Shown piece after piece: positions 21,011-32,168 of a stretch of DNA of 64,000 nt. The notes below the pieces were generated by a model. It did not search any database and was not told the DNA's origin. It saw only the letters and a list, made by a program, of their open reading frames with translations. Position 1 is the first letter of the stretch. Each line of letters begins with the position of its first letter. The position numbers were made by a program, and so were the translations under genes. Origin of the DNA: Bryum argenteum (Eukaryota > Streptophyta > Bryopsida > Bryales > Bryaceae); contig CM073325.1 in assembly GCA_037043015.1 (NCBI GenBank), forward strand, positions 10,209,001 to 10,273,000. Direction: 5' to 3'.

Positions 21011-24000
21011 ATGATGGCGTCGGGTAACTTCTCAAATTCTGATTGGGTTACTGGAACCAGTTCACACGACACTGTGTGTCGGAATGGGATGGATGTGACA
21101 CTGCTTTATCCGGGGATTGGCGAGGTGGGGTCTGGTTTCATTCTTGAAGCCCATCCTACTGGCGACTGGAGGGGTATTCAGTTGCATGGCAACTATAGTG
21201 ACTATGTCCTTCTACGGCCATCTGAGATCGATCCTCAGTTCTCGGATTTGCCCCTCGATCCACGGCAGGTTGGTGTTAGCTTCCTTGGCCAGTCAGTTGA
21301 TCAGACTGTGCTTTGGAAAGTCCAGCACTTGTTGATTCCACCGGAGGATTCCCACACTGACGACACCGATGAGGGTGTAGACTCGCCTTTTCTTGCAAGA
21401 TTCCAGTGGGTAGGACACGAGGTAATGCAAAAAGGGGATGGGGGTGATGTTATAGCCACGGGGAGAATCAATTGTTGTGAACCCAGTGACCCCTACCAGG
21501 ATGGTGTTCTTGGTGAGGACTGCGTTGGAGTTACTGTGCTTCAGGTGATGACCGGTGATATTATGTCCATTATGACGCATCAGAAGTGGCCCCTCTCGGA
21601 ATGCTTTTTTGCATTCAGCGGTCGATCCCTGACTGACACACTTCATCACTTTGCGTCCTTGCCCGAAGTCGTCGACCCTGACGCATATATGGGGGGGATT
21701 CAGAAACCTCCATATCGATTCGTCAGCAGGAAGCGCCGTGAGAGTCCTGTCATTTCCATGTACACGAAAATGACGGGAGACACCGAGATTCGAAAAATCA
21801 GCGCGGAGAAGTGTTGCGACTTACGGTGTTGCCAGCTATTTTCCTGGTCACATACTCGCTCCGTTAGACAGATGTTCTATCTAAAAGAGTATCAGGACAG
21901 GCGTGAGTACTGCATCGCAGCTGGGGGACAAATGCATTCCAAACCGGGGGCCAGACTGAAGTTCATGACCCTAATGGGACTTGAGGTGTGCAGTACATCT
22001 TGGTATAAAATTCATGGTATCGCCAAATCGACATTCCATGGATACATTCGGAACTTCAAGGAAGGTTTTCTTTCTGGTCAGCATGGAAATAAAGGTATCA
22101 AGCGTCCCCGCATCGGGACGGTTCAAGCTATGGGCACAATTGCAGCAATTGTGTCTGAGAACGCTGATCAGATGCCTAATCAAATGCGCGGAACCGGAAA
22201 ACCTCGTCGAATCGACACACTGAAGTATCTTCCGGCCCTTAACAACTGGACGAAAGTTCACGCCGATGTTAATGAGGTAATTTCCGTCCCTCGCAATGAC
22301 ATGTATGTTGAGTTGGGATGGGGCGATCGCCCCATGCATGAGCGAGAGTTTTTTTATCTACATCTGTGTAATACTTTCCCTGCTTCGCTTGGATTTGTAA
22401 ATGAGTCAAGTTATATCTAATCGAACTTGTTTGAACTATTCCGCAGACGAACCTTTCCTACGGTTTGCCGCCTGTCAGTCAGTCCGCGATTAGCCGAATC
22501 AAAACCGGAATGTTCAATAATGTTGCTATCAAACCCGTTGGGAGCAGTTTCGCAAAATGTACTGAGTGCGACACCCTGCAGCAGTTCATTTCAAGGAGTC
22601 CGAATGGCAGTCCTGAGTATGTTTCATTCATGAAGCAGAAACTTTCTCATCTGCATCACCAGGCATCCTGTCGTCGGCTGTATGCATCATGGCGTGAAGA
22701 GTCAAAGCGGAATCCTCATGAATATCTATGTGTGATTCATGATAAAATGGATACCGCGAAGACAGCTCTTCCACGGATGAGGACTACAACAAAGGCAACC
22801 TCTGGCTTGGGCCAGCTTCCAATGAACGTGACAGGGATGGTTGCTCATGGCCACAGTGACGGCGCCTATGCGCATTACTCACCGGACTGCTGGCCTTCCG
22901 ATCCCAATGCCACGATTTCCTCTCTTGCAAAGCTGTTCAGGCAGCTTTTGGAGCCTCCACTTCGAGAATCGAGGGCGTTGTTTCCTCATCCTCCAGCTAA
23001 TTCTCTCTTTGAAGCATTGCTTCGCGGTAAATCTAGGTGCATCGATGCCCTAACGGTCATTGACCCGAACAAGTTTACTGGCGCGTCTCCACTCCCTAAG
23101 AAACTGTATCTTCAGTTAGACAATTCCGCGAAGGACAACAAAAACAAGTACCTCATGTCGTTTTTGTCACTGCTTACGGCCAAGGGGGTATTCGAGGAGA
23201 TTCAGGTTGGGTTTCTTTTAGTCGGACATACCCATGAGGATATCGATGCGTACTTTAGCCATCTCTCGAAGGCTCTCAAGAGCAGGAACACCTTCGTTCT
23301 TGCAGACCTTATGAAAGCTTTCATGCAGTCTCAAGAATTGTCGTTCATGCCGGAGTTCGTGCAGGAAGTTGCAGATTTCAAGTCTTACGTTAAGGGTTAC
23401 CAATGTGACGGAGCAAATCGATTGATTGGACTTGGGGAGATGCATCTTTTCAAATTCTATGTTGACTCGGACGGCTGGCCAGTAATGAGATGGAAGAAGT
23501 CAGCGGTGGATTCCCAGTGGCAACCGCATAACAAACCACCAGTTCGCCTTTGGAAAGAGGACATCAACGGGCTACCTTTACTACCATCCGGTGATCCGAA
23601 CCCTGTTCCTTTTAAGCATATGTGGGGTTGCGAAGTTCCATCTGAGACAGGGAATCAAGCGAAGGTGCAAGAGGCTGCAGCCAAAGCAACAGACCGAAGG
23701 ACTTTCATGATGCATGGAATTCGTAAATACATTGAGTACTGGGAGAGTGGTCGGAGGAGGTGCTCAACGTTTGCTGCTGCATTCGAACCATATGTCGAGT
23801 ACTGGTCTCGGGTGCTGACGGAAATCCAGAAGCCTTTGCCCCCCACACCGTCTCGATTAGTTGAGGGCTTCTGGCCGCTTCACGACTGGCGAGGTCCCTT
23901 GTTCCCCGACCCGCGCCTGACTATGCTACCGGTGGATGTTACTCCGGAGGACGAAGATATTGAGGCATACTGTGGGCCTGCTAATGAGAGGCCTGAAGAA

Positions 24001-24375
24001 AGATTTAACCCTTGGCGCCAGATCGCTCCCCTTTGGTGGGTCCTCCTCAGACCTGAAAACCCAGCACTATGCCCTGTGTGGCTAGGTCGGGCAGTCTCTG
24101 CTGTTTGTAGAGACGAGGGTGCTGCTGAGTACGGCAAATTTCTTATCCAATATTGGGAGCCTCAGAACGCGGCGCGGGACATGGCAAAGAAGTACGAGAA
24201 TTGTTGGTCTGCTAAGTGGGTTGTAGAGGACCGTCGTCCTGAGTGGATCGACGTTGGCGCAGTATTGTATGCGTCTTATTCTAAGATTAGTAACCCAAAG
24301 TCTCGGACAATTCCAAGAAAAGATAAAGCTCGTGCCCTGGACAACTTAACAAGAGCCAATTTTGCTGACCCGTAA
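21011..24375 (+). CDS. DUF7869-type, DDE-like transposase-related protein
   Basis: Exon 1 (21011-22276) and exon 2 (22447-24375) join across a 170-nt intron (GAG|GTAATT .. TTCCGCAG|ACG), giving 1064 residues. The ATG at 21011 is followed by another at 21014. In order are a Cys cluster (C-C-D-L-R-C-C near 268), a helix-turn-helix-like G-I-A-K-S-T-F-H-G-Y, a C-T-E-C pair, then H-D-K-M-D near 521, L-D-N-S-A-K-D-N-K-N near 647 and V-G-H-T-H-E-D-I-D near 683. These three acidic motifs have the order expected of an RNase H-fold DDE/D site and match my recollection of the DUF7869 family in non-seed plants, algae, oomycetes and cnidarians. Catalysis is inference. The intron carries one palindrome; more flank the gene. 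Confidence 0.75.
22318..22338. repeat. palindrome with compensated arms in the DUF7869 intron
   Basis: ATGGGGCGATCGCCCCAT is a perfect palindrome in which the usual C:G pair in the fourth position of both arms has been swapped, so pairing is kept. It lies wholly inside the 170-nt intron. Confidence 0.85.
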
Positions 24376-24412
24376 TGAAGGCAGGTATTCGTGGGTCTCA
24401 GTAAAGTGCATC

Positions 24413-24596
24413 ATCGGGCGATCCCCCGATGACACACATTCTTCTCAACGGAGTCCCGCAATGCAGGCAGTTCTTTCTGAGGCTGAGTGATGAGCATCAT
24501 CGGTCGATCCCCCCATGTTAGATTTTCTTCATGTCGTAACGGAGCCATTTCTTTCTGGGGCTGACTGAAGTGCACCATCGGGTGATCCCCCGATGA
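24413..24596. repeat. three palindromes 3' of the DUF7869 gene
   Basis: Copies at about 24413, 24498 and 24575 lie 40-220 bp beyond the stop codon, embedded in a degenerate ~80-bp repeat. Confidence 0.85.
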
Positions 24597-25761
24597 CAGA
24601 TTTATTTCTCAATGTTTCTCTGCCTTTGTCTGAGAATGCGACATAGCCTTTCTTCTGATCACGTGACGGGCTTCGGCTATAGTTTTTTTTTTTATATAGA
24701 TTAATCCGCCCCTAAGATCGTTTTTTGGACTTGTTTTTCCTGATCGAGTTTATAAAGATTATACATTTTGTCATAACTCAGGACATGAGTCTTATCTGTA
24801 TGAATTTTATTTTCATAACGTTTTCATATGAGAGTCTAGCTTTATATCTATTTCACTTACAACATCAGAGTTCACCCTCTATGATTGCATAGTCTTCCTG
24901 TAGGTTTTGCCTTTACCTTTTTCTCTTTTAGTAGCGTACTGATTAAACGTGTCTATTTCATTCGTAGTTCTCTTTTGGATAAGGTAATTAGCTTTCCACT
25001 CTTTGCTTTTTTGCTTTAATTTCTATACTCACATGGCTTTCCGTCAGTACTTTTTGGCTTGAGTAATTCATGCGTGGCCATCTTAACGAGCTTTGTAGGT
25101 TGGACTTTACATCTTTGTCATAGTCTTTGAGGGCGTCAAATGGTCATATCATTCGGTGGATATGATCCAGGGCCGGATTCGTTCATGTCCTTCTTATGAT
25201 CACAAATGATGATTATTTATGTTAGTGTTGCTTTCTGTCCCTAATGCATTGGTACTGTTTTATTTTTTACGTATTTCTCTCTTTAAGGACTTCTCTACTA
25301 TTGTCCTTCGGGGCGTCCCCATTCACTTCTCTTAATATTGTATTACATTATTTTAAGGCCCATTATCAATGGCTGCGTCTAATAACATATTCTTATGGGA
25401 TTGTCCTCTTCGTTTACGTCAATGCTCATCAGTAGCAGTCTTCTTCTTAAGTACTTTGGTCCTTATGATGGCTCCCATGATTACGCGTGCCGCCCCCCGC
25501 CGTCTTCGAACCTCGAGTTGTCCTCATACTGCCTGATGTTGGAGTCGACCTTTCTATATATTTGGAGCTGCTCTTCTCAAAACCATGCTGCGATTTAGGA
25601 TTTGGTTCACAGTGATTTTCCTCTCTCCTCTGCAGTCCGTCTTGAATTCTACTGTTCTGTGGCAGTTCACTTTGTAGTTCTCTTGTTCACTCCTTCGAGA
25701 GGCGGCGATTAGTTTCGCACCGAAGAGATTGCAATTTGCTAGACTATCTTATTCCCCAAGC
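24597..25761. other. pyrimidine-rich intergenic region
   Basis: This stretch is T/C-rich on the plus strand and holds no supported gene. The last part (about 25600-25760) is probably promoter and leader of the small gene that follows. Confidence 0.4.
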
Positions 25762-26361
25762 ATGTCTTCTTCGTTTTCCACTCTTGCAAATCAGGGCGAC
25801 AGTATAGAATCTCAGGTGATCTTCTTACTTCTGCTCTTGTTCTCTAGTTTCAAATTCTTTTTGTTTTTCCGTGCGGTTGCACTCTCGCTGTCTTATTATC
25901 ATATTGATGCATGATCGTTAACTAATCTGATTGATATACTTTGGTGTTTGTAGATGGATCCGACGTTTGTCGCAACATTTGCAGATTTTATTCTGCAGTC
26001 TATCCATAGAGACTGTGTGTGGGATCCGGAGTTTCAGTTCGACCTGGACTTTGAGTCCTTGCAAGTCGTCGTCGACCTCGCTAAAACATGCTCAGTTTTC
26101 AGGATGTACCTTCACACCCGTGTGGAGTATTTTGCTTTGAAATTAGCCGTTTATTATGCAGCAATATCGCAGGTTCCATATTGGGTTTCTCCAGCTCAAC
26201 AAGTCGTCTTCCAAGTTCGGACGATATGGTCTCACTTCAAGAAGTTGCAGTGTGGTCCTCAAGCTGCCTTCTATCGAAGTGTCTACGTTCATAAGCCATT
26301 AGCTCAAATGAGCCCTGAAGAGCTCATGTCCCTCCATGAAGTGTTACAGCGATCAGTGTAA
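25762..26361 (+). CDS. unknown small protein, two exons, 153 aa
   Basis: Exon 1 (25762-25815, from ATG) encodes 18 residues and ends CTCAG|GTGATC. Exon 2 begins after TGTTTGTAG at 25954 with ATG-GAT and runs to a stop at 26361, in frame. The protein has an N-terminal Ser-rich part, an acidic middle (D-P-E-F-Q-F-D-L-D-F-E) and a helix-rich C-terminus (M-S-P-E-E-L-M-S-L-H-E-V-L-Q). No family is recognised. It lies between two palindrome clusters, so it probably belongs to the same genetic unit as the ParB-like and DUF7869 genes. The second exon could also be translated alone from its own ATG. Confidence 0.55.
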
Positions 26362-26578
26362 TGAAATTCATTTCCGTTTGTATAGATAGCTTAAAACTAG
26401 CCATCAAACTTTGTTATTTGTCCAATGCCCTAAACTGTTTCATGGATATTGGTTTCTGTAATTTTTATATGCATACTTAGTCCCGCTCTATCCATTCGTA
26501 GATCGTATTCAAGTGAAATCCACCGTATTTTAGTACAATGAATGACGGTAAATTCATGCTCTGCAGTCTCACTTGTAC

Positions 26579-26900
26579 ATAGGGGGATCCACCCATATGT
26601 AAATGTGCACTTTCTGTTTCGTTCCTATGAATTTCTTAACTTCTCCTAACTCTAGCATACTATATTGCATCGGTGGATCCCCCCATGTCTACTGCATCGG
26701 TGGATCCCCCCATGTCAACTGCATCGGTCGATCCCCCCATGTGAACTGCATCGGTCGATCCCCCCATGTCAATTGCATCGGTCGATCCCCCCATGCTTCT
26801 GTGACCGCAGTTGCTTTCTATCCGATGATGCGACTTGCTCAAGGCGATGGCTTCAATAGTTAAAGATTAAAATGACGCTTGCCATGGGGCGATCGCCCGA
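26579..26900. repeat. palindrome cluster, GGATCC-centred subtype
   Basis: Copies lie at about 26579, 26669, 26695, 26723, 26751, 26778 and 26884. The central five are spaced 26-28 bp and are mostly CATCGGTGGATCCCCCCATG or its CGATCC form. Degenerate copies follow near 27090 and 27550. No clear copy is seen beyond that. Confidence 0.85.
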
Positions 26901-27540
26901 AGTCATGTAATCCAACTTTGTACTTATTTTCGTTTTCTACTAGGTATCTTTCGCCTAGAAGATGGCAATTTCTTTTTACCCCACTCATGCAGTTTTTGTT
27001 TTATGGCTACCTGTGTTTGACCTCCTGCTTATGGTTTGTTCTCGCAGTTTGTGAATAGGTTATGATGCCTATTTTCCGAAAGAATTTGTCGGGGGATCGT
27101 TCCATGTGTATCATGTTTAATGGTCATTTTTTGTTTTCCTTCTCTGATTTCCTTTCTTTTCCTTTATTATGCAGTTGATTTTGTCCAGAAGATCTGTGAT
27201 TCTTACTTCGCGAAATACGTTCCGTAGTTCTGTATCTTTTGGATGTTTCACTCATAGTTCTCAGAACCCACTGCTGCTATGGATTTGGTTCCTTACTGTT
27301 TTGTCTTGATAATGTCGTAACTTTATTTGCCACTTTCCTATGTGCAGAATACATGTTTTAATTTATTTTCTCTTCTTCTTAATTAAGACTATCCACTAAT
27401 GTAATTTACTCCTCCAACCAAAACTATAGATCGGTGGATATCTCGATCTATCCCATGAATTTTTTCTTTCTCTTGTTAACAATACCAATTCCTCACTGAA
27501 TTACTTCCTAAATTTACGACCTCATTGCCTCACGCTTCCT
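26901..27540. other. intergenic, no gene seen
   Basis: AT/T-rich sequence with two weak palindrome relics (about 27090 and 27430). It marks the right edge of the palindrome-bearing zone. Confidence 0.4.
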
Positions 27541-27809
27541 CACTACCATTGCATCGGGTGATCCTTCCATTCATGCCACTTTTGGTGCTACTTAAATATG
27601 GACTGGGGATAGTCCATATATACTTAAATAGTGCATCAAGGCAGTATGAGATATATGGCACCCACTCTTCATATTCACAGTTTACAATGTTTGTCTTAGC
27701 CTACTGATTTCATGCATCGGTAAATGTCATCACACATTCACACCATTGTCCCTTTCATCAAGATGTGCATCGTGGATTTGAGCGTTAAGGATTAGTTTTA
27801 TTGGCAGGC

Positions 27810-28444
27810 GGGCAATGGTAAGCTTGGGGTATCACTTTTTGGATACACTAATTAGGTTATTTTTACTGAAAGCCTCCAAAGCTTGTCTAATTTGTCCATT
27901 TTAATCTAATAAAAAGACCCTAAAATGGAAAATAAAATATCATGCACCTCAATGAAATCAAAGTATATTAGTATATATGCAGGCCTATAGAGTTTCTCTT
28001 AGATATATATTTTTTTTTGGATCCATTCATAGATGAGTGAAAAAATGCTGAATTTGGAGATTTGCAGGCATTATAGTGCACTATGAATTAATTTTTTTAA
28101 AATTGAATGAATTATTTTGTATTCTATACAAGAAGATGTAGGTCATATTCAAAAATTATATTAAAATAAAAATGGTTGATATTCCATTTGCTTAATTCTA
28201 TGGATTTTAGGTTATTGGGACATGACTTACTTTTTCAACTAAAAAATCAAATAAAATTACTTCAAAATATTTTTCTTAATTTTTAATTTTCTTTCTTGAT
28301 ACATTATAAGTATAGACAACTAAAACCACATCTAATGAAGTCTTATTGTATTACAGTTTAAAAATGGATATGTTTGACACACCAGCATAGAGTGCAATTG
28401 TTCATGGGACAACCTTTTTGGGTACCCCAACCAGACCATCACCC
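27810..28444. mobile_element. ~635-bp TIR element, non-autonomous
   Basis: The left end GGGCAATGGTAAGCTTGGGG pairs with the right end (inverse GGGTGATGGTCTGGTTGGGG) with about six mismatches over 25 bp. AGGC (or CAGGC) flanks both sides. The insertion interrupts sequence that is continuous in the related flank at about 46350 (TTATTGCCAGGCTTCGAATG), which serves as the empty site. Confidence 0.75.
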
Positions 28445-28500
28445 AGGCTTCGAATGCACACGTAATTATATACTCTTTCTGCAATGTGCCGCAACGATTC

Positions 28501-28760
28501 CACTACTAGAAAACAAGGGGGTAAGCAATGTGACAAACATTGCTTTTTGTGCAAAGATTGCTTACTTGGGCAATGTCTTGGGGCATGCTTTCAAGAAAAT
28601 AAGCAATGTCTTCAACCTAAGATCTACAATTTAATAGATTTGAGGCTGAAGACATTGCTTATTTTCTTGAAAGCATGCCCCAAGACATTGCCCAAGTAAG
28701 CAATGTTTGCATAAAAAGCAATGTTTGTCACATTGCTTACCCCCCTCTTTTCGAGTAGTG
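28501..28760. mobile_element. 260-bp CACTA MITE folding into a long hairpin
   Basis: Both ends are CACTACTAGAAAA-type (right end inverted, ..CGAGTAGTG), the signature of En/Spm (CACTA) elements. The 3-bp target duplication is TTC (28498-28500 and 28761-28763). Nearly the whole element is one inverted repeat with arms of about 115 nt. The empty site is visible at about 46404 (GCCGCAAAAATTCGCTGTG). Confidence 0.92.
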
Positions 28761-29543
28761 TTCGCTGTGTGCTCTGGAGTCTGGTTTCTTTGATATGCTA
28801 CCGAATCTGTTTGAGCTTGAAGGAATCTTTATCGTGATGAAACGTTTCATTTCTAATCCTTGTCAAATGGTAATTTACATCATCACGCTGATTGTCGTGT
28901 ATCTTCAGGATCATGATCTGTTTATTTAGGCTCTAAGAAACATGCGACTTGTTCTAGATTGCGCAAGAGTCATTATGGAGTGCTTTTCGTTTGGTAATAT
29001 GTAGAAACTGACTGTCTTCATCAATTGGCGTGGTTGCTTGGAGTCAAAATTCAAGCGGATGATGTCAAGTTTGTCAACTCCGAAGTGCACTGCTCGATCT
29101 TGAGGTATATTGATGTTTCAGTTGCCAGCGACCTTTCGAGGCTCAAATACGTCCTAAGGTCGAATGCCCTAAAACCACCAACTTAAGCTTTTTGAGGTTT
29201 TTTTAGAATGGTTATTTTTGGGGTATATTTTTCCCATGTAGGAAAGAAATTTTCTCATAGGATGCAAATTTTTTCAAAATTTAACTCCCATTACATAAAT
29301 AAATATAAATTTTCAAAGGCAAAAGTACTTGGTGACCCAAAACTAATCTGTAGACTTTCCCATTGTCACACCTAGCTGGTACAAATTTCCATTCATGATT
29401 TGACCCAAAACCACCAGCTTTTTTATTGTTTTGATTGGTCAGTTTGAATTGAGTGTTCTGACAATGCTAGTTCAAGCTTGCGGTTATGGGAAGACCTACA
29501 AGTTGATACTGGGAGTGGTGGTGGTTTTAGGTACTTAGAACTA

Positions 29544-29702
29544 CGTAAAAACCCACGGGCAAGGATGCAATAGAATTTGAGGGAGCCTCACACCCGTGAG
29601 GTCCCTCCCATAACCTCATAGGGATCCCTGTGAGGCATCCCTGTGAGGCTCCCTGTGAGGCTTGTTTTGGTTTTTTTTCCGGGCTGCCCGTGGGTTTTTA
29701 CG
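29544..29702. repeat. 159-bp block with 18-bp perfect inverted ends
   Basis: CGTAAAAACCCACGGGCA at 29544-29561 is inverted exactly at 29685-29702. The interior repeats CCCTGTGAGGC three times. No clear target duplication is seen. Confidence 0.75.
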
Positions 29703-29704
29703 CC

Positions 29705-29818
29705 GGGGAGGCCCTTTTGAGAGGGGCTCCCGTGATGGGAGGATCCTCCTCGTCGGGCCTCCCGACCCTCCTTGTCGGGTCCTCCCATCACGGGAGCCCC
29801 TCTCAAAAGGGCCTCCCC
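29705..29818. repeat. fold-back hairpin with 39-bp perfect arms
   Basis: The arm 29705-29743 (GGGGAGGCCCTTTTGAGAGG..) is exactly inverted at 29780-29818. The 36-nt loop itself holds a small inverted repeat (TCGGGCCTCCCGA). It is very GC-rich in an AT-rich region and abuts the preceding inverted-repeat block. Confidence 0.9.
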
Positions 29819-31490
29819 CTATACAATAATCCATTTTGTCGGGGCGCTTAATTACCCCGATCCCACAATCGAAGCCCACATGCGCCTCACTAGTATATCT
29901 TTTCTATATACAAGTTCGTTAATTGTATACAATTTTGTGACTATCATCGAACCATTGGATGACTAATATCGAACCAGTATCTATGGTGGAGTATCTATGG
30001 TGGAGTATCTACGGAGGAGTATCATTCTACATGGATGATAATCTATGAAGGATAACTATGTAGGATAATCTATGGAGGATAATCTAAGGGTTGCTGGAGC
30101 ACATATGGCAGGTTTCAGTTGTTTTTGCTTCGGGATATTTCTTGATTGTTTGAGACAATTGTGCACTTCATTTATGTATACCGAACCTTCCTAGAAAATC
30201 GTATAGTATTAATTATTATTACTGAGTGAATTGAAAAGATATGAAGATTTCCTCCTTACTACGGCCAAAAATTTGTGAAATTATATCACTCTAATGTTTT
30301 AACTTGAGAATAATTATGTTGAAATCAAGAATCAAAATTATACTACATGATAGACTATAAAGTTCTCACATTTTACAAAATTTTAATGCAAAGGACAAAG
30401 AAGAAATGAACAATGACACAATGGGTACAAGCACACTAAGGGTGTACAAAAAGGTTGTCACAAAGTGCTGTTTATGAAAATTTATGCATTCAATTCGTTG
30501 TAGCGTTTTAAATACTATTTCTTTGAGGGATGGTATGGAAAAATATTGTTGTAGATATAGATGAGGAAAAAAATTTCTTCTTTCTATTAATAAACTCCTC
30601 ATGGCTTGGCCGTAGTGAGTATATTTATATACCAAGGTTGTGACAGACAAAGTATATTTTTTTTAAAAATAAACATCATTTTGTGGGTTTTAGGTTATAG
30701 ATTTCGACTACCTCTTCATTATAAGTGTGATATATGTTTATGAAGCATATTAACACGCAATTAAGCAATTATGCACTTTGCCAAGTGCACTCAATGGCAT
30801 GTCAAAACAACAACATTTTCCTCCAAAATGAAAAAAAACAACAAAAATTCCACACAATTTTTATTTTTTTTAAAATGTGGAGGCACTAAACTTAAACTAA
30901 TGAGAAATAGTATATTTTTAATAACAAATTTGTTGCTAAATCATGTTTTATTGCTTTGTAAATACTACCAAATTATTATATTAAAATATTGCCAACATCT
31001 ATTTTATTATTTTGTGTACCATATAAATTTTTGGAATACAAATCCCAATGGATCAATATGAAGGACAACGTCACGTCTTGGAGTGCAAAAATTGAAATTT
31101 AAAGAATTTCAAAGATTCAATTTTGTCCTTGAACTTCCTATAGTGTTTCTTTTTAGATTCAATGCAATTTTGATTATGAACTTCTACATTGTACATTGCT
31201 GTATGACATTTATATACTATTTTTGGCATTTATACAATAAACATACTTTATAAGAGATAAAAGGCCAACATGTGTTATTCAACGAGAAAATATGTAGCAT
31301 CTCGCTCTATATTATATGAAAATCCATACATAAAATTCATAAACGTACTTTAGAAACTGATAGTAAATACTATAATATAACATGCATAATACTATAACCA
31401 AACATCTCATACTTTACTCAAACATATCAATCAAACCTAACATGCCACCTAAACATCATATTGACTTGCTACTTATAAATCTCTGATGCT

Positions 31491-32168
31491 CTAATCATCC
31501 TCCTCCATTGTCCTACCGGTACTGCCTTCATAGGCCTCATGTACCATACGATCCACTGCCGCCAGCGACACTGAGGGATCAATAGAATCTTGAAGACTGA
31601 TGGACGCAGACTCCTCGTACGTGTAACTGCCCGGCTCACCGTGGCGAGTGTACCTTATGTCATCGGTGTTATAGTAGAAGCCGTCTCTAAATGTCATCAT
31701 TGGTGCGAAGGCCTCGTTGAAAGCTATGGTGTCCGCTGATTCCGTAGATTGTAGAATGGATGGCACCATTGGTCTCGTTTGAATTGAAGTATCTAGAACC
31801 ACCTCCGGTATCTCTGATTCTTCCTCAAAGCCATTAGGTTCCACAGACGAATGAAGTCCGTCGTCACATGAGTTATGATCAGGCGAGGGTACATTTGTGT
31901 CATACTCACGCGGCTGTCGTACATTTGCCAATGTGTATGGTGCTGGAATAGAAGTATCCGCTTCATCTCCAAGCTCGTCCTCGTCACTACCGCCTTCCTC
32001 TGAACCTATGTTCATTGGATCTTCGCCCTCGGAAATGCCAACGCTAGTGTTCTTTGTTGCACCTGTCATCTCAAGGATCTGAAATTGTCCTTGGAAGTTG
32101 ACAAACAACTTTGTATCCAAGAAGTTTAGCCTTTCTAGGCTATCGTCAATGACAATGGAAACCTCCAT
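31491..32168 (-). CDS. acidic hypothetical protein, 225 aa
   Basis: An uninterrupted frame runs from the ATG at 32168. The protein is strongly acidic, with a Gly/Glu/Asp run near residues 45-70 (G-S-E-E-G-G-S-D-E-D-E-L-G-D-E) and an E-E-D-D end. The start (M-E-V-S-I-V-I-D-D-S) and the later Tyr-rich part are not recognised. It lies inside the TTA-flanked element, in GC-richer DNA than its surroundings, which favours real coding. No introns are apparent. Confidence 0.5.
   Translation of the reverse strand: MEVSIVIDDSLERLNFLDTKLFVNFQGQFQILEMTGATKNTSVGISEGEDPMNIGSEEGGSDEDELGDEADTSIPAPYTLANVRQPREYDTNVPSPDHNSCDDGLHSSVEPNGFEEESEIPEVVLDTSIQTRPMVPSILQSTESADTIAFNEAFAPMMTFRDGFYYNTDDIRYTRHGEPGSYTYEESASISLQDSIDPSVSLAAVDRMVHEAYEGSTGRTMEEDD

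Larger units (their letters stand above)
27541..30190 (+). pseudogene. decayed unit of the RING-CH gene family
   Basis: Sequence matching the family's 3' flank (compare 46150-46455 with 52018-52370) runs from about 27630 to 27809, resumes at 28449-28500 and again at 28761-29160. Conserved spacer sequence (CATTTTGTCGGGGCGCTTAATT at about 29832, compare 52616) and the end of exon 3 (GGCAGGTTTC to TTGATTG at about 30110-30160) follow. The breaks are filled by two TIR elements and two fold-back structures. No intact coding exon remains. Confidence 0.7.

Noticed and set aside
26603..26863. Frames with repeated I-G-G-S-P-H-V
   Set aside because: Translation of the 26-28-bp spaced palindromes.
29588..29879. 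Overlapping frames on both strands
   Set aside because: They read through the inverted repeats and hairpin; mirror-image peptides result from the palindrome.
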